From IMG/VR virus record IMGVR_UViG_3300045146_000185, positions 1 through 36,823 of that record: a stretch of DNA of 36,823 nucleotides; one strand, written 5' to 3'. The position numbers and the translations under genes are program-made. Shown in pieces: positions 22,835 through 31,121 of this stretch. Every line of letters starts with the position of its first letter. Positions within the stretch are counted from its first letter, which is position 1. The DNA comes from a virus. The notes below the pieces were generated by a model. It worked only from the letters and a program-made list of their open reading frames with translations, had not been told where the DNA came from and made no database searches.

Positions 22835-23446
22835 TTATTTATATTTCTTGGCATCTTCACGATTAGCAATAATGCCATCGATTAGACCATACGAAAGAGC
22901 TTCTTCTGCACTCATGAACCAGTCACGCTCAGTGATTCGTTTGACTTCATCAAGTGTCATGGTGCCGTTACTCTTCTCATGAATTTTTGTAATCAACGCA
23001 TTTTGCAAGAATTCAGATTCAGTCATTTGTACTTTCATGTCATGGTAGTTACCTACTACACCGCCTGAAAGCGAATGATACATAATCCGAGTACTTGGAA
23101 GAGATAGACGTTTGTCAGCGATTGTTAACAAATATGACCCCATGCTACAAGCCTGCCCCATTGCAATTGCATAAACGGGACATTCAATAAATGCCATCGT
23201 ATCGGCAATTGCCAGACCAGATGTAATCTGCCCTCCAGGACTATTGATATACATGAAAATTGGTTTTGTAGGATCTTGTTTCTCGAGATACAACAATTGA
23301 GAACACAAAATGGTACTCATATCATCTTCTATTTCACCAGAAAGCAAAATGACACGGTCTTTCAACAAACGAGAAAAAAGAGGAAATGTTTTTTCTACTC
23401 CTCTTCCTTCTGTTTCGATTACCATAGGTTCAAAAACTAAACTCAT
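22835..23446 (-). CDS. clpP: ClpP-like serine protease
   Basis: 203 aa, the full length of ClpP (E. coli ClpP is 207). The catalytic triad is complete: Ser101 in MGQACSMGS, His124 in IMYHSLSGG and Asp175 in TERDWFMS. INSPGG (68-72) and the C-terminal SYGLIDGII are also standard. No Clp ATPase is encoded here, so it may form rings that use a host ClpX/ClpA, mix with host ClpP, or act alone. Head maturation in T4-like phages uses gp21, so this is not an obvious prohead protease. It overlaps the upstream 90-aa gene by ATGA and shares the transcript with gp43. Confidence 0.92.
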   Translation of the reverse strand: MSLVFEPMVIETEGRGVEKTFPLFSRLLKDRVILLSGEIEDDMSTILCSQLLYLEKQDPTKPIFMYINSPGGQITSGLAIADTMAFIECPVYAIAMGQACSMGSYLLTIADKRLSLPSTRIMYHSLSGGVVGNYHDMKVQMTESEFLQNALITKIHEKSNGTMTLDEVKRITERDWFMSAEEALSYGLIDGIIANREDAKKYK

Positions 23447-23715
23447 TCAGTTGCCTCTGATACCGATGTGATTTGATCAAAATTGAATGAACGCCATTCA
23501 TTTACTTTCAAATCAGTTGTAACGATCAACTGTTCACGTGCTCGATGATTCTTATGTCCAGTACCTTTTGTGGAAGCAGAACGCTCTGGGATATTAGTAC
23601 AAGTCATTGTGCGTACACTACCATCTTTTTTAGTAAATTCAATCACCAATACCTTAGTTTGTAATTCGTGTTTTAACTCTGATAGAGTTTGTGAAATATT
23701 TGGATTTATTGTCAT
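23443..23715 (-). CDS. Small SH3-like family protein, 90 aa (DUF2693-like)
   Basis: The pattern VIEFTKKDGSVRTMTCTNIP, then a Lys/His/Arg-rich link, then VNEWRSFNFDQITSV resembles a small phage and bacterial family I remember as DUF2693. It seems to be a beta-barrel built around FTKxDGxxRxMxCT and WRSFxxDxI. Function unknown. It is preceded by GGGGAAATACA before the ATG and overlaps clpP by four bases. Confidence 0.65.
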   Translation of the reverse strand: MTINPNISQTLSELKHELQTKVLVIEFTKKDGSVRTMTCTNIPERSASTKGTGHKNHRAREQLIVTTDLKVNEWRSFNFDQITSVSEATE

Positions 23716-23726
23716 TGTATTTCCCC

Positions 23727-23993
23727 TTATTTTTTAATCATGATATAGTTATCTTCGTAGAATGCTCGAATATGATCCAAGAAATCAACTATATTATCTT
23801 CATTATCATCAGTTATATAGTTCAAATGTGAGTAATAAGAGCGTGGACACACCTCAACGAACGTTGTCGGTGACGTTTTTGAATCTTTAGAGATCATCTC
23901 CTTTAGTAGCATTTGAAGCTCTTCTAGCGATGTATTTACAACTTCTCCAGACTCCAATCTAACTTCGAATTTTCCGTTTCCAATATATGTCAT
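23727..23993 (-). CDS. Hypothetical protein, 88 aa
   Basis: Not recognised. It starts MTYIGNGKFEVRLESGEVV, a beta hairpin, followed by acidic helices (about 45 to the end), with an overall acidic charge. It is the first gene of the transcript that carries clpP and gp43. AGGAAAGAG precedes the ATG and a promoter lies about 30 bases upstream. Confidence 0.62.
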   Translation of the reverse strand: MTYIGNGKFEVRLESGEVVNTSLEELQMLLKEMISKDSKTSPTTFVEVCPRSYYSHLNYITDDNEDNIVDFLDHIRAFYEDNYIMIKK

Positions 23994-24023
23994 ACTCTTT
24001 CCTGGGCAATTTCAATATGAGAT

Positions 24024-24054
24024 ATTATATCGCAAAAATTCTTTATAGAATCTT
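24024..24054 (-). promoter_or_regulatory. Promoter of the 88-aa gene, clpP and gp43 transcript (middle-type motif)
   Basis: AAGAT (24054-24050), 4 bases, TAAAG (24045-24041), 11 bases, TATAAT (24029-24024). One mismatch in each upstream box. The -10 sits in GATATAATATC, itself a palindrome. Confidence 0.6.
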
Positions 24055-24087
24055 AACCGAAAATCTTCTGACCCTTTACAAAGGTTC

Positions 24088-24189
24088 TTAAAATATATCA
24101 CTTTTGTAAAATTCAGATGCAATTGCAAATATAATCATAAGAACCTGATTGTCTGTCAATTTATTCAAAAAATTGCTGATCATATGCAT
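24088..24189 (-). CDS. Possible small hydrophobic protein, 33 aa
   Basis: ATG at 24189 opens a frame of 33 codons: MHMISNFLNKLTDNQVLMII, then a second half ending FYKSDIF. AGGA lies 7 bases before the ATG and the gene begins 13 bases after the gp44 stop. Residues 16-26 form a short hydrophobic helix, so it could be a peripheral membrane peptide. Its size makes chance possible, and no homologue is known to me. Confidence 0.42.
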   Translation of the reverse strand: MHMISNFLNKLTDNQVLMIIFAIASEFYKSDIF

Positions 24190-24202
24190 GATATCATCCT
24201 AC

Positions 24203-25138
24203 TTAAATTTTAAATTTTATTTCTTTTGATAACATATCTGTCAAACAAGCAAGCAACGTAATCTCTGGACTTACACAAGATTTTGTTCTATGTTGCCATT
24301 CACCAATGATAAGAATTGCTTGAGGTAACGAACCTCTTTCGATGATATCATCAATACGATTATACATGCGGATGTAAACACTTTCAGGGTCAGTGATATT
24401 TTTCACAACTTCACGAACTTCATCGTACTTACGAGTGTTCATCGCCGCAATTAACGCTTCGAACAATTCCTCTGGAGAATCATTTGCTAGGATAAGCTCA
24501 CCAGTAACACTACCTTTTTGAAGGTCATTCATGATTTTTCGCATGTCAGGGAAACGTGTTTTTATGAGATTTGCAACATCTTTCTTCTGATATATGATGT
24601 TGTTTTCTTCAAGGATCATACAGCAACGAGCGAGCAATTGACGCATCAAATCTGGATATTCATCTTTCTTTGGATTAAAATCGATTTCTACGCATCTTGA
24701 GCGGATTGGCTGAGAAAGCTTGTCAACATAATTGGTGTCGAAGATGAAACGGATATTACCAGCGAATTTTTCGATGATATTTTTCATACTGTTCTTGGCT
24801 TGTTCAGAGAAGCCATCTGCTTCAGTAACGAATACACATTTCATCTGAGCAGCATTGATAAGGGAATTTGTACTGGCAAATTTGATAATCTTATCACGAA
24901 CAACTTCGATAGAGGTATCGATTGAACCATTGATTTCGATAAAATCCATTCCAAGTGAATTTATGATAACCTTGGCAGCACTTGTTTTACCAATTCCACC
25001 AGTTCCATATAACAAAAGATTTGGGATATCATTTTTACTGATATATCCAATCAACTCATTTTTGATACGCTCTGGAATGATCACTTCTTCCATTGTTTTT
25101 GGGCGATATCTCTCAAAAAATAGCTTATTTTCTATCAT
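24203..25138 (-). CDS. 44: Clamp loader large subunit (T4 gp44-like AAA+ ATPase)
   Basis: 311 aa (T4 gp44 is 319). FERYRPKTMEEVI is the typical start. Walker A is YGTGGIGKT (44-52). Walker B is CVFVTEADGF, where the usual first Asp of DExD is Thr105; Glu106 is kept. Sensor and arginine-finger region: FDTN (133-136) and SRC (147-149, Arg148). The C-terminal helical domain is present. With gp62 it opens and loads gp45. It overlaps the gp59 gene by ATGA at its start. The Walker B change is worth checking but does not by itself imply loss of function. Confidence 0.93.
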   Translation of the reverse strand: MIENKLFFERYRPKTMEEVIIPERIKNELIGYISKNDIPNLLLYGTGGIGKTSAAKVIINSLGMDFIEINGSIDTSIEVVRDKIIKFASTNSLINAAQMKCVFVTEADGFSEQAKNSMKNIIEKFAGNIRFIFDTNYVDKLSQPIRSRCVEIDFNPKKDEYPDLMRQLLARCCMILEENNIIYQKKDVANLIKTRFPDMRKIMNDLQKGSVTGELILANDSPEELFEALIAAMNTRKYDEVREVVKNITDPESVYIRMYNRIDDIIERGSLPQAILIIGEWQHRTKSCVSPEITLLACLTDMLSKEIKFKI

Positions 25139-25680
25139 TCTTGTATCCTTCTTACATAATTTCTTATTATATCTTTATCGACATTGATAAACTTCATCAA
25201 ACTATCGATACCATACCATATGCTAGAAAAAACATTAGACTCAATGATTTCCTGCTTCTTATTTTTAAATCGGGTATTCAGAAGAACCCAAATTGTTACG
25301 CTAGAAAGCTTGTTCTTGAACATAAGCTGTTTGAAAGATTCAAACGATTTGGTATTGTACGCCAGTGTAAACTCCTTCTCTAACGTAACTTCATAATTGA
25401 AAAGAGACTCTTTGAATTTTTTGAAGCTATCTGAAGTATATAAAGTGCGCATATTGTTCTTTGGTAGAGTATTATTCTTGGAATAGAACATCCATATAAA
25501 AAATAAAGAACACTTTTGCAAGTCATTAATCTGCCTCATATAACGCATATCAACGAATTTACGATTAGTTTCTACCGTATTCGATGGATAATGTATGGTG
25601 CTCTTATATGTATTTTGGCTTTTAGGATCAAAGTGAAACTTAATCCTTGTATAAGCATTTAGAACATCATATTCGGTCAT
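25135..25680 (-). CDS. 59: Helicase loader (T4 gp59-like)
   Basis: 181 aa (T4 gp59 is 217). Start at 25680 chosen for AGGAAG before the ATG; another in-frame ATG lies 15 bases upstream. The opening EYDVLNAYTRIKFHF matches the gp59 pattern (VYK-Y-L-IK-HF). The protein is all-helical and rich in Lys, Phe, Tyr and Asn. SLFFIWMFYSKNN corresponds to the LALIFISNLVAN helix of T4, and WYGIDSLMKFINVD lies near the end. It loads gp41 onto gp32-coated DNA. In T4 genes 59 and 33 are neighbours, and here too gp33 lies directly upstream, which supports both calls. Confidence 0.8.
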   Translation of the reverse strand: MTEYDVLNAYTRIKFHFDPKSQNTYKSTIHYPSNTVETNRKFVDMRYMRQINDLQKCSLFFIWMFYSKNNTLPKNNMRTLYTSDSFKKFKESLFNYEVTLEKEFTLAYNTKSFESFKQLMFKNKLSSVTIWVLLNTRFKNKKQEIIESNVFSSIWYGIDSLMKFINVDKDIIRNYVRRIQE

Positions 25681-25707
25681 TATATCTTCCTGCATATTAA
25701 AATTCTC

Positions 25708-25974
25708 TTAAAAGAAATCCCCGAGAGACGGCTTTGGTATAAATCCATCTGATACACGTAAAAGATTGCGACTCATTCCATCTGTTTTTACAAGCTCAAT
25801 GAAATGTCTATCTTTTTTCATTTCGAGAGAAAAATCTTCAACATCTATATCAGACTCTTCACAAAAAAGTACGATGGCATCAATAATACCACATTCCAAA
25901 CGATTTTGTATCGAACAAATTTGTTCGATAGCTACCTTTCTGTCATTGACAGTATATTCTTTAATCTCAAACAC
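25708..25974 (-). CDS. 33: Late transcription coactivator (T4 gp33-like)
   Basis: 88 aa from a GTG start at 25974, chosen because GGAG lies 7 bases before it and it overlaps the gp46 stop by 8 bases; in-frame ATGs at 26001 and 26040 would overlap gp46 more. The C-terminal half resembles T4 gp33: a helix GIIDAIVLFCEESDID, then a segment RNLLRVS and the tail PKPSLGDFF, comparable to NLLRPS and TLDFLL of T4. The tail is the clamp-binding motif. gp33 links RNA polymerase to gp45 for late transcription, with gp55. The gene is short and divergent, but its position between gp46 and gp59 supports it. Confidence 0.78.
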   Translation of the reverse strand: MFEIKEYTVNDRKVAIEQICSIQNRLECGIIDAIVLFCEESDIDVEDFSLEMKKDRHFIELVKTDGMSRNLLRVSDGFIPKPSLGDFF

Positions 25975-27679
25975 TGCTAAGCTCCAACTTACTGAATCCA
26001 TTTTCTTTTGATACATTGAAATGTCTATCGAACAATTCAAGATCTAGATCTGTTTTATGTGAAATAACCATTCTATTTTTAGCCGTTATCTTATACTTGA
26101 TAAAACGCAATACAAGATTTGTGATTTCGGCAGATAGGGCGTTGTCGAGTAATTCATCGATCAACATTATGTTCATACTCGTACCGTTTCTATTCTCGAT
26201 TAATTTCAAGAATCCAAACATGACTGCCAAATTAATACGCATTCTCTCAGAAGCACTAAATGTATAGAAGCTTCTTTCCTCGTTTCTATCATAGATAGTT
26301 ATTTCAAACTTATCATTGAATATTATAACGTGTTGAACATTAAACTCAGCTAAATGCTCATTCACATATATATTAAACAACGGAATGTATTTTTCAAACA
26401 GTTTCTTTTTGATACCGTCATCTGATGCGAGTTTTTTAATCATAACTAAATTATCTTCTGTAGAACAAGTCTTTTCATAGTCTGTTTCGAGCAAACAGAT
26501 TTCTTGTTCAAGAGCAGTAACATCATTATAGTTTGCTGGTAACAATTTGAAATTTTTTGCACGTTCCAAATCTTCAAGTGCTCTATCATATTCATCTTTT
26601 GTAGTGCTAGCATTAACTCTTAAACGAGCTTTCTCTTTAATGATCTTTTCGTGATTTTCGTAAATAGCTATTTCAGCATCACATTCTTCTGTCAGCCCAT
26701 CAATAATATGGTTCAACTCAGAAATTGTTTTTGTTACAAGAGCTAGCGTTTCTTCCGAAACATCTTCCGAAGCATTTTCGTGTCCACATTTGACACATTG
26801 AACTGCTGCTTCCTTGATTGCTTTTAAACGAAGAAGCTCTTTCTCATGTTTCTTTGTTTCAGTTTTATGTATGGTGAGTTTCGAATCAATTATTTTCAAT
26901 CGATTAGAACTTTCAATCAACAGCTCTTCAGCCATTTTGATTCGTTGGAATGCTTCTTTGTAACGATCAAGTTTTTCTCTAAGTGATTCAACTTTTGCGT
27001 TAGCATCTTCAGCTAGCCTATTCCCATTGGCAGTCAACTCTTTATTGATGCGTACGATATCATCATATTTTTTACGTTCCGTTTCAAGAACATCCTGACG
27101 GCTACGCAACTTATATTCAAGCTCAGTCTTTTGAGTCTTCACGATTGATAAACGAGTGCCAATGACCTGATTGATAAAATATAAGATTTTGATATCAAGG
27201 ATTGTTTCCAAGAAATCACGTCTTTCACTTGAGCTCATTGTGATGAACGATTTGTTCAGCAATGAAGTATCGATGCTAACCAACATTTGAAATGATTGGA
27301 GATTGATTCCTAAAATTTCTTTTTCAAGCATTTCCTGATAATCAAGATTTTTTGCTTTCTGGTCAATCAATTCACCGTTCTTATATATTTCGAACAGCTT
27401 CGGCTTTTCTCCTCTGATTACTTTATACACTTCAGATTTTTTAGTGAATTCAACTTCTGTATATAAGTCCTCTCCATTTGTGGTGTTTATTAGTTCAGAA
27501 ATTTTTAGTTTTGGAATTTTACCAAATAAGCAGTATGTAAGGGATTGAACCCAAGATGTTTTACCGTTACCATTGCCACCAGTTATTAAATCAAAATTTG
27601 AATCATTGAATGTCATAGTGTGAATACTATTCCCATATGATCTGAAATTTTTAAATTTCAACGTTTTAAATTTTATCAC
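25967..27679 (-). CDS. 46: Recombination nuclease ATPase subunit (T4 gp46, Rad50/SbcC-like)
   Basis: 570 aa (T4 gp46 is 560). Walker A GGNGNGKTS (34-42), a long coiled coil in two arms (about 180-290 and 305-400), a zinc hook CVKC (Cys295, Cys298) at the turn, an ABC signature FSASERMRINLAV, and Walker B IMLIDELLDNAL. With gp47 it resects DNA ends for recombination-dependent replication. The start is GTG at 27679, with GGAG 9 bases upstream. It follows the 137-aa gene by 15 bases. Confidence 0.95.
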   Translation of the reverse strand: MIKFKTLKFKNFRSYGNSIHTMTFNDSNFDLITGGNGNGKTSWVQSLTYCLFGKIPKLKISELINTTNGEDLYTEVEFTKKSEVYKVIRGEKPKLFEIYKNGELIDQKAKNLDYQEMLEKEILGINLQSFQMLVSIDTSLLNKSFITMSSSERRDFLETILDIKILYFINQVIGTRLSIVKTQKTELEYKLRSRQDVLETERKKYDDIVRINKELTANGNRLAEDANAKVESLREKLDRYKEAFQRIKMAEELLIESSNRLKIIDSKLTIHKTETKKHEKELLRLKAIKEAAVQCVKCGHENASEDVSEETLALVTKTISELNHIIDGLTEECDAEIAIYENHEKIIKEKARLRVNASTTKDEYDRALEDLERAKNFKLLPANYNDVTALEQEICLLETDYEKTCSTEDNLVMIKKLASDDGIKKKLFEKYIPLFNIYVNEHLAEFNVQHVIIFNDKFEITIYDRNEERSFYTFSASERMRINLAVMFGFLKLIENRNGTSMNIMLIDELLDNALSAEITNLVLRFIKYKITAKNRMVISHKTDLDLELFDRHFNVSKENGFSKLELSSV

Positions 27680-27694
27680 AGAATTCCACTCCCT

Positions 27695-28108
27695 TCAAAA
27701 CGTCAGCTTCATGACATTTTCTAATCTATACATTAAATGTTCAATATAGTATAATCGACCTTCGATAAGTGCATTCTTAAGCATATAAAAATACTCACTT
27801 GCACTTGTTTTCGGAATCCCATCAGTAAGGACATCTACATCCAATATTTCTTCAAGATAAAGACGCTTCAGATTACCCTTTTCTATATTGTACGTATCTC
27901 CCAATTGAATGAGATATTGAAGCTCTTCGATGAGTGTACTCTGCATTTCTTGTGACAATGAAAGAAGACTATCATAATCAATTTCCTCTTTCATATAACG
28001 GGCTTTTTCAATCGTATTGATAATAAGTTCGATATCAGAAATTGTCTTATCTATACCTATGCGATCTTCAACATTCATAAAGTACTCAGATAACGCAGGA
28101 TTGACCAT
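27695..28108 (-). CDS. Hypothetical protein between gp47 and gp46, 137 aa
   Basis: Not recognised. It is all-helical and acidic, with heptad-like Leu/Ile spacing at 20-75 (DKTISDIELIINTIEKARYM and later LSQEMQSTLIEELQYLI). The ATG at 28108 overlaps the gp47 stop by one base (TGATG). Being lodged between the two nuclease subunits, it may bind one of them, though T4 has other small genes at this place and no such role is proven. Confidence 0.65.
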   Translation of the reverse strand: MVNPALSEYFMNVEDRIGIDKTISDIELIINTIEKARYMKEEIDYDSLLSLSQEMQSTLIEELQYLIQLGDTYNIEKGNLKRLYLEEILDVDVLTDGIPKTSASEYFYMLKNALIEGRLYYIEHLMYRLENVMKLTF

Positions 28109-29205
28109 CAAATTTCTCCCAACTGAATTGCTTCTGCATAAATCTCAGAAAACAACTTTTTTTTGTTGTCATCATTAAGAAGTTTTAAGAGCATGTCATT
28201 TATATTTTCGTCTTCGTCAGTGACGACTTCGTGGTCATTATAGATAAGCTGATGCATTTCTGGTGTAACATCGATAATCGTATATGAAATGTTATTCACA
28301 TCAAGAGCAACGATAAAATTGTTGTATGCTACCCTGTTTGATATGTCTTTCAGATATACTCTGAAATTACAAACATCGACGTCAACTTTCTTAAGAAGAG
28401 TCTGTACCGAATCGATTCGGAACGGTACTCCGATTGTATATCCTTCTACAGTAATCGGCTTTTCATTGGTGCTGTCGAACCACAATTTTACGAAACGTTC
28501 CAATCTTGTATTTTCAACGAAGGTAAGCTCAAGTTCCTCATCCAAAATATGGATACCCTTTCTCTCATTGAAGTCAGTCCAGTTCATTTGCTCACATACA
28601 CCGAGATATTTTACACTGTTTCGTTCAGATCCTATATGGTAATGCCCAGATAAAACACGCTTGTTTTTATAATCGTCATCCGAGAATCCGTGAGTGCTCA
28701 TGACCCCAGGAAGTAACTGAAAGTTGATAAATTCAAAGTGTCCAAGAATCATGTCGGCACTTTTTATTTGAAGCAGGGTTGGATTATTATCATCATTCTC
28801 ATCAATCAACCATGGTACGAATAACAAATTTTTATCATTGAATTTCACGAACTGTGTCTTATCAATTATACTTACATTTGAAAACATCTTTGCCAAAAAA
28901 GACACACTGTTTTCAGCTATTGTATTCTTAAAATAACTGTCATGATTTCCTACAACGATAATTACCCTCTTGTCGCCAAGCTCTTGAATCTTAGAAAAGA
29001 ATTCGATTGTGTAGTTCAGTACTCTCCAATCGATTTGTTTTCTGCTATCAAAAAAGTCACCGAGAATAAAAATGTTGGAGGGGCACGTCGCAACGATTTC
29101 TTCGTAAAGATAGTCCATGGTAGCCTTTGCTTTCTCAAAGGAGAAAGATCTGCGACCGATATGTATATCAGTACAAATAAACGCATTACCCGTCAATGTT
29201 ATCAT
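28108..29205 (-). CDS. 47: Recombination nuclease subunit (T4 gp47, Mre11/SbcD-like)
   Basis: 365 aa (T4 gp47 is 339). Metallophosphoesterase motifs in order: CTDIHIG (Asp, His near 13-15), LGDFFDSR, VVGNHDSY, then GHFEFIN and LSGHYHIG. The start at 29205 (ATG) has GGG about 8 bases upstream; a GTG at 29211 overlapping the gp55 stop is the alternative. It forms the end-resecting nuclease with gp46. The gene order 55-47-46 is as in T4. Confidence 0.94.
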   Translation of the reverse strand: MITLTGNAFICTDIHIGRRSFSFEKAKATMDYLYEEIVATCPSNIFILGDFFDSRKQIDWRVLNYTIEFFSKIQELGDKRVIIVVGNHDSYFKNTIAENSVSFLAKMFSNVSIIDKTQFVKFNDKNLLFVPWLIDENDDNNPTLLQIKSADMILGHFEFINFQLLPGVMSTHGFSDDDYKNKRVLSGHYHIGSERNSVKYLGVCEQMNWTDFNERKGIHILDEELELTFVENTRLERFVKLWFDSTNEKPITVEGYTIGVPFRIDSVQTLLKKVDVDVCNFRVYLKDISNRVAYNNFIVALDVNNISYTIIDVTPEMHQLIYNDHEVVTDEDENINDMLLKLLNDDNKKKLFSEIYAEAIQLGEI

Positions 29206-29207
29206 AA

Positions 29208-29834
29208 TCACATCCCATCACTAAAATGTCTATCATTAAAATAATCTAGTGTTGTATTACTGCGACTATCTTTCATCATATTTTCTGCAATATTTTGTCT
29301 GAATTCATCAGCTTTCTTTAGTGAAGAAAGAGCACCGAGTGTTCCAGTCCATGCAAGTGTAGTAAAATAACTGAATCCTCCGAGCAACTGTTCAGAGGGT
29401 TTTAACTCTGGTACATATTCAATTTTTTCAGCATCTTTCGTTTCCTGCCAGTAATATGTAGTCATTTTTTGTTTTTTGTTTTTGACAACTGTAGTGTTCG
29501 GTAACAGGATCAAATTCTGAGCAACTTTTCTTGGATCAAATTTCCACCAGTAACGTGCAAAAAACAAGTATGCATCTGATTTAAATTCGTCCTTATAGTT
29601 GTCGGAATAATTTCTGAAGTTACCTCTAGTCAACATCCTATGAGTAACCTTTATGAACCATTCCCCCAGTTGATTGGATGGTCCAGGAAGTTTGGTACCA
29701 ATTTCAGCTGTTTCTGAAATTGTTTTTCTGTTTGAGATTTCACTCAAAAGTAAACGAGTGAGCTCAGAGTCTTCGATGTAAAGCTGTTTTGGTTGTTTTT
29801 TGTCTCTGTATTCGTCAAAGTCTACATCATACAT
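29208..29834 (-). CDS. 55: Late transcription sigma factor (T4 gp55-like)
   Basis: 208 aa (T4 gp55 is 185). The central part follows sigma region 2 of gp55: WFIKVTHRMLTRGNFRNYSD, then YKDEFKSDAYLFFARYWWKFDP, then FSYFTTLAWTGTLGALSSLKK. The C-terminal TTLDYF resembles the gp55 clamp-binding motif LDFLYE, although nine residues follow it here. It directs RNA polymerase to late promoters such as the CTTTAAATA sites listed here. It has its own middle-type promoter. Its start codon also lies in a 14-base inverted repeat with a partner 99 bases upstream. Confidence 0.82.
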   Translation of the reverse strand: MYDVDFDEYRDKKQPKQLYIEDSELTRLLLSEISNRKTISETAEIGTKLPGPSNQLGEWFIKVTHRMLTRGNFRNYSDNYKDEFKSDAYLFFARYWWKFDPRKVAQNLILLPNTTVVKNKKQKMTTYYWQETKDAEKIEYVPELKPSEQLLGGFSYFTTLAWTGTLGALSSLKKADEFRQNIAENMMKDSRSNTTLDYFNDRHFSDGM

Positions 29835-29957
29835 GCGTCGTCATTCCTATATGTAACATTTATGATCATTATACTGTTATTGCACTTAAAATTAGCTTAA
29901 TTAAGAAAGATCCAGAATACTTTGGTCAGCTTTAACTCATCGTGATGGCGACGCATG
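29831..29957 (-). promoter_or_regulatory. Long-range inverted repeat covering the gp55 start codon
   Basis: ACATGCGTCGCCAT (29957-29944 on the minus strand) pairs with ATGACGACGCATGT (29844-29831), 13 of 14 Watson-Crick plus one mismatch. The second arm includes the gp55 ATG. The promoter of gp55 lies in the 99-base loop, so only read-through RNA carries both arms. Confidence 0.5.
29868..29898 (-). promoter_or_regulatory. Promoter of the gp55-47-46-33-59-44 transcript (middle-type motif)
   Basis: AAGCT (29898-29894), AATT, TTAAG (29889-29885), 11 bases, TATAAT (29873-29868). It is one of the three perfect copies. Confidence 0.78.
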
Positions 29958-29968
29958 TTTTGTTTTTA

Positions 29969-31114
29969 TTAAATCTCTGTTATTGTCCACATTTCATCTG
30001 TGATATGAATAAATTTACCCTTTTGTACAATAATATTCGACGTATTTTTTTCTCTCAAATATTTTTTGAAAATACTTATTGGTAATTTTTCTTCATATTC
30101 TTTAAAAAATTGGATAGAATATCCAGTAAAAATTATTTTATTTTTTCTCTTGACCTTAATCTTTTTTGTATTTCTTGATACATATTTAGACGTATCATAT
30201 TCTTCTGTAGATATCATTATCTTTTCACCAGTATATATATCAATAGCTGGTATTAATCCAGATGTTGTGAATTTTGACCGTGTAAACTGACCAATTCTCC
30301 ACCCTTCATTTATTTTTAAAAATTCATCAACATTATCTCTTTCTATCAATTTTTGAATTTTTGATTCATCATGACAGACATATATTTTGTTTCTTTCATC
30401 GTTAAGCGTGTTTATTCCGATTTTCCAACCATTTTTAGTATAAAAATCCAATTCTTCTTCAGCTATATATCGGACATTGTCTTGAAAGTATATACCTATA
30501 GTTCCTTTATTGTGTGATGTTAATCTACCACAACTCCAATATCTATACTCTAATGAATTAATCTCAATTCTGGGTATTTTCTTTTCTTCAACTCCATTAT
30601 TCACCCAGCAATATAATGAGCTAGCCTGACTCCCATTATTTATTCCATGATTGTTGAAGAATTGATTTTGAGTAGAAAGCAGATCATTCATCTCGTGTAT
30701 GGTGAAATATTCTTTTTTATAAGACCCCAAAATATGTTTATTGAAAAATAATTTCATACCAGAAGGCTGAAATTTTGATAGAACATTATTATATAATTGT
30801 TCTTTGGCTTCTAATACAAAAGATTCACCCTTAGACGTACATAGATGTAATATCTCTCTTCTATAATATTGTTCTCCATCACAACGGATTGCCTCTTTCA
30901 GCCATTCACTAGAGCCATAATATGTAATCCAATCTGACTCATATTTTATTCTTTTATTTCTGCCCGCTTTGATTTTTTTTGAGAACCAAAATGATTTTTT
31001 ACCTATATAGTACTTTGGATATTTTTCATCATCCTTTAATCTTGTTATCAAATATACAAATGAATCATATTTCTCAATATCTTCACCAAATTCTTCATTT
31101 CTATAAAACCACAT
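29969..31114 (-). CDS. GIY-YIG-family endonuclease, probably homing, 381 aa
   Basis: The N-terminal 110 residues match phage GIY-YIG enzymes: FVYLITRLKDDEKYPKYYIG, then GKKSFW, ESDWITYYGSS and a Glu-bearing helix SFVLEAKEQL. The remainder holds repeated segments ending in GWKIGI, GWRIGQ and WVNNGVEEKK, as in DNA-binding modules of phage homing enzymes. It stands between uvsW and gp55, is richer in A+T than its neighbours by eye, and has no promoter of its own, which suits a free-standing homing endonuclease that spreads between related phages. It starts 7 bases after the uvsW stop. Confidence 0.78.
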   Translation of the reverse strand: MWFYRNEEFGEDIEKYDSFVYLITRLKDDEKYPKYYIGKKSFWFSKKIKAGRNKRIKYESDWITYYGSSEWLKEAIRCDGEQYYRREILHLCTSKGESFVLEAKEQLYNNVLSKFQPSGMKLFFNKHILGSYKKEYFTIHEMNDLLSTQNQFFNNHGINNGSQASSLYCWVNNGVEEKKIPRIEINSLEYRYWSCGRLTSHNKGTIGIYFQDNVRYIAEEELDFYTKNGWKIGINTLNDERNKIYVCHDESKIQKLIERDNVDEFLKINEGWRIGQFTRSKFTTSGLIPAIDIYTGEKIMISTEEYDTSKYVSRNTKKIKVKRKNKIIFTGYSIQFFKEYEEKLPISIFKKYLREKNTSNIIVQKGKFIHITDEMWTITEI

Positions 31115-31121
31115 AATTTAC

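Noticed and set aside
22836-22843. TATAAATA on the minus strand before gp43, the exact T4 late -10
   Set aside because: It is formed by the last codons of clpP (TAT AAA TAA). The other late promoters of this phage read CTTTAAATA, and gp43 is a replication gene, so it is probably a coincidence.
22835-23446. Loss of the catalytic Asp in ClpP (Ile where E. coli has Asp181)
   Set aside because: Alignment shows that the catalytic Asp corresponds to the second Asp of DTERD, kept here as Asp175.
24071-24085. CCTTT/AAAGG hairpin after the 33-aa frame as a terminator
   Set aside because: The stem is only 5 bp and is not followed by a U tract.
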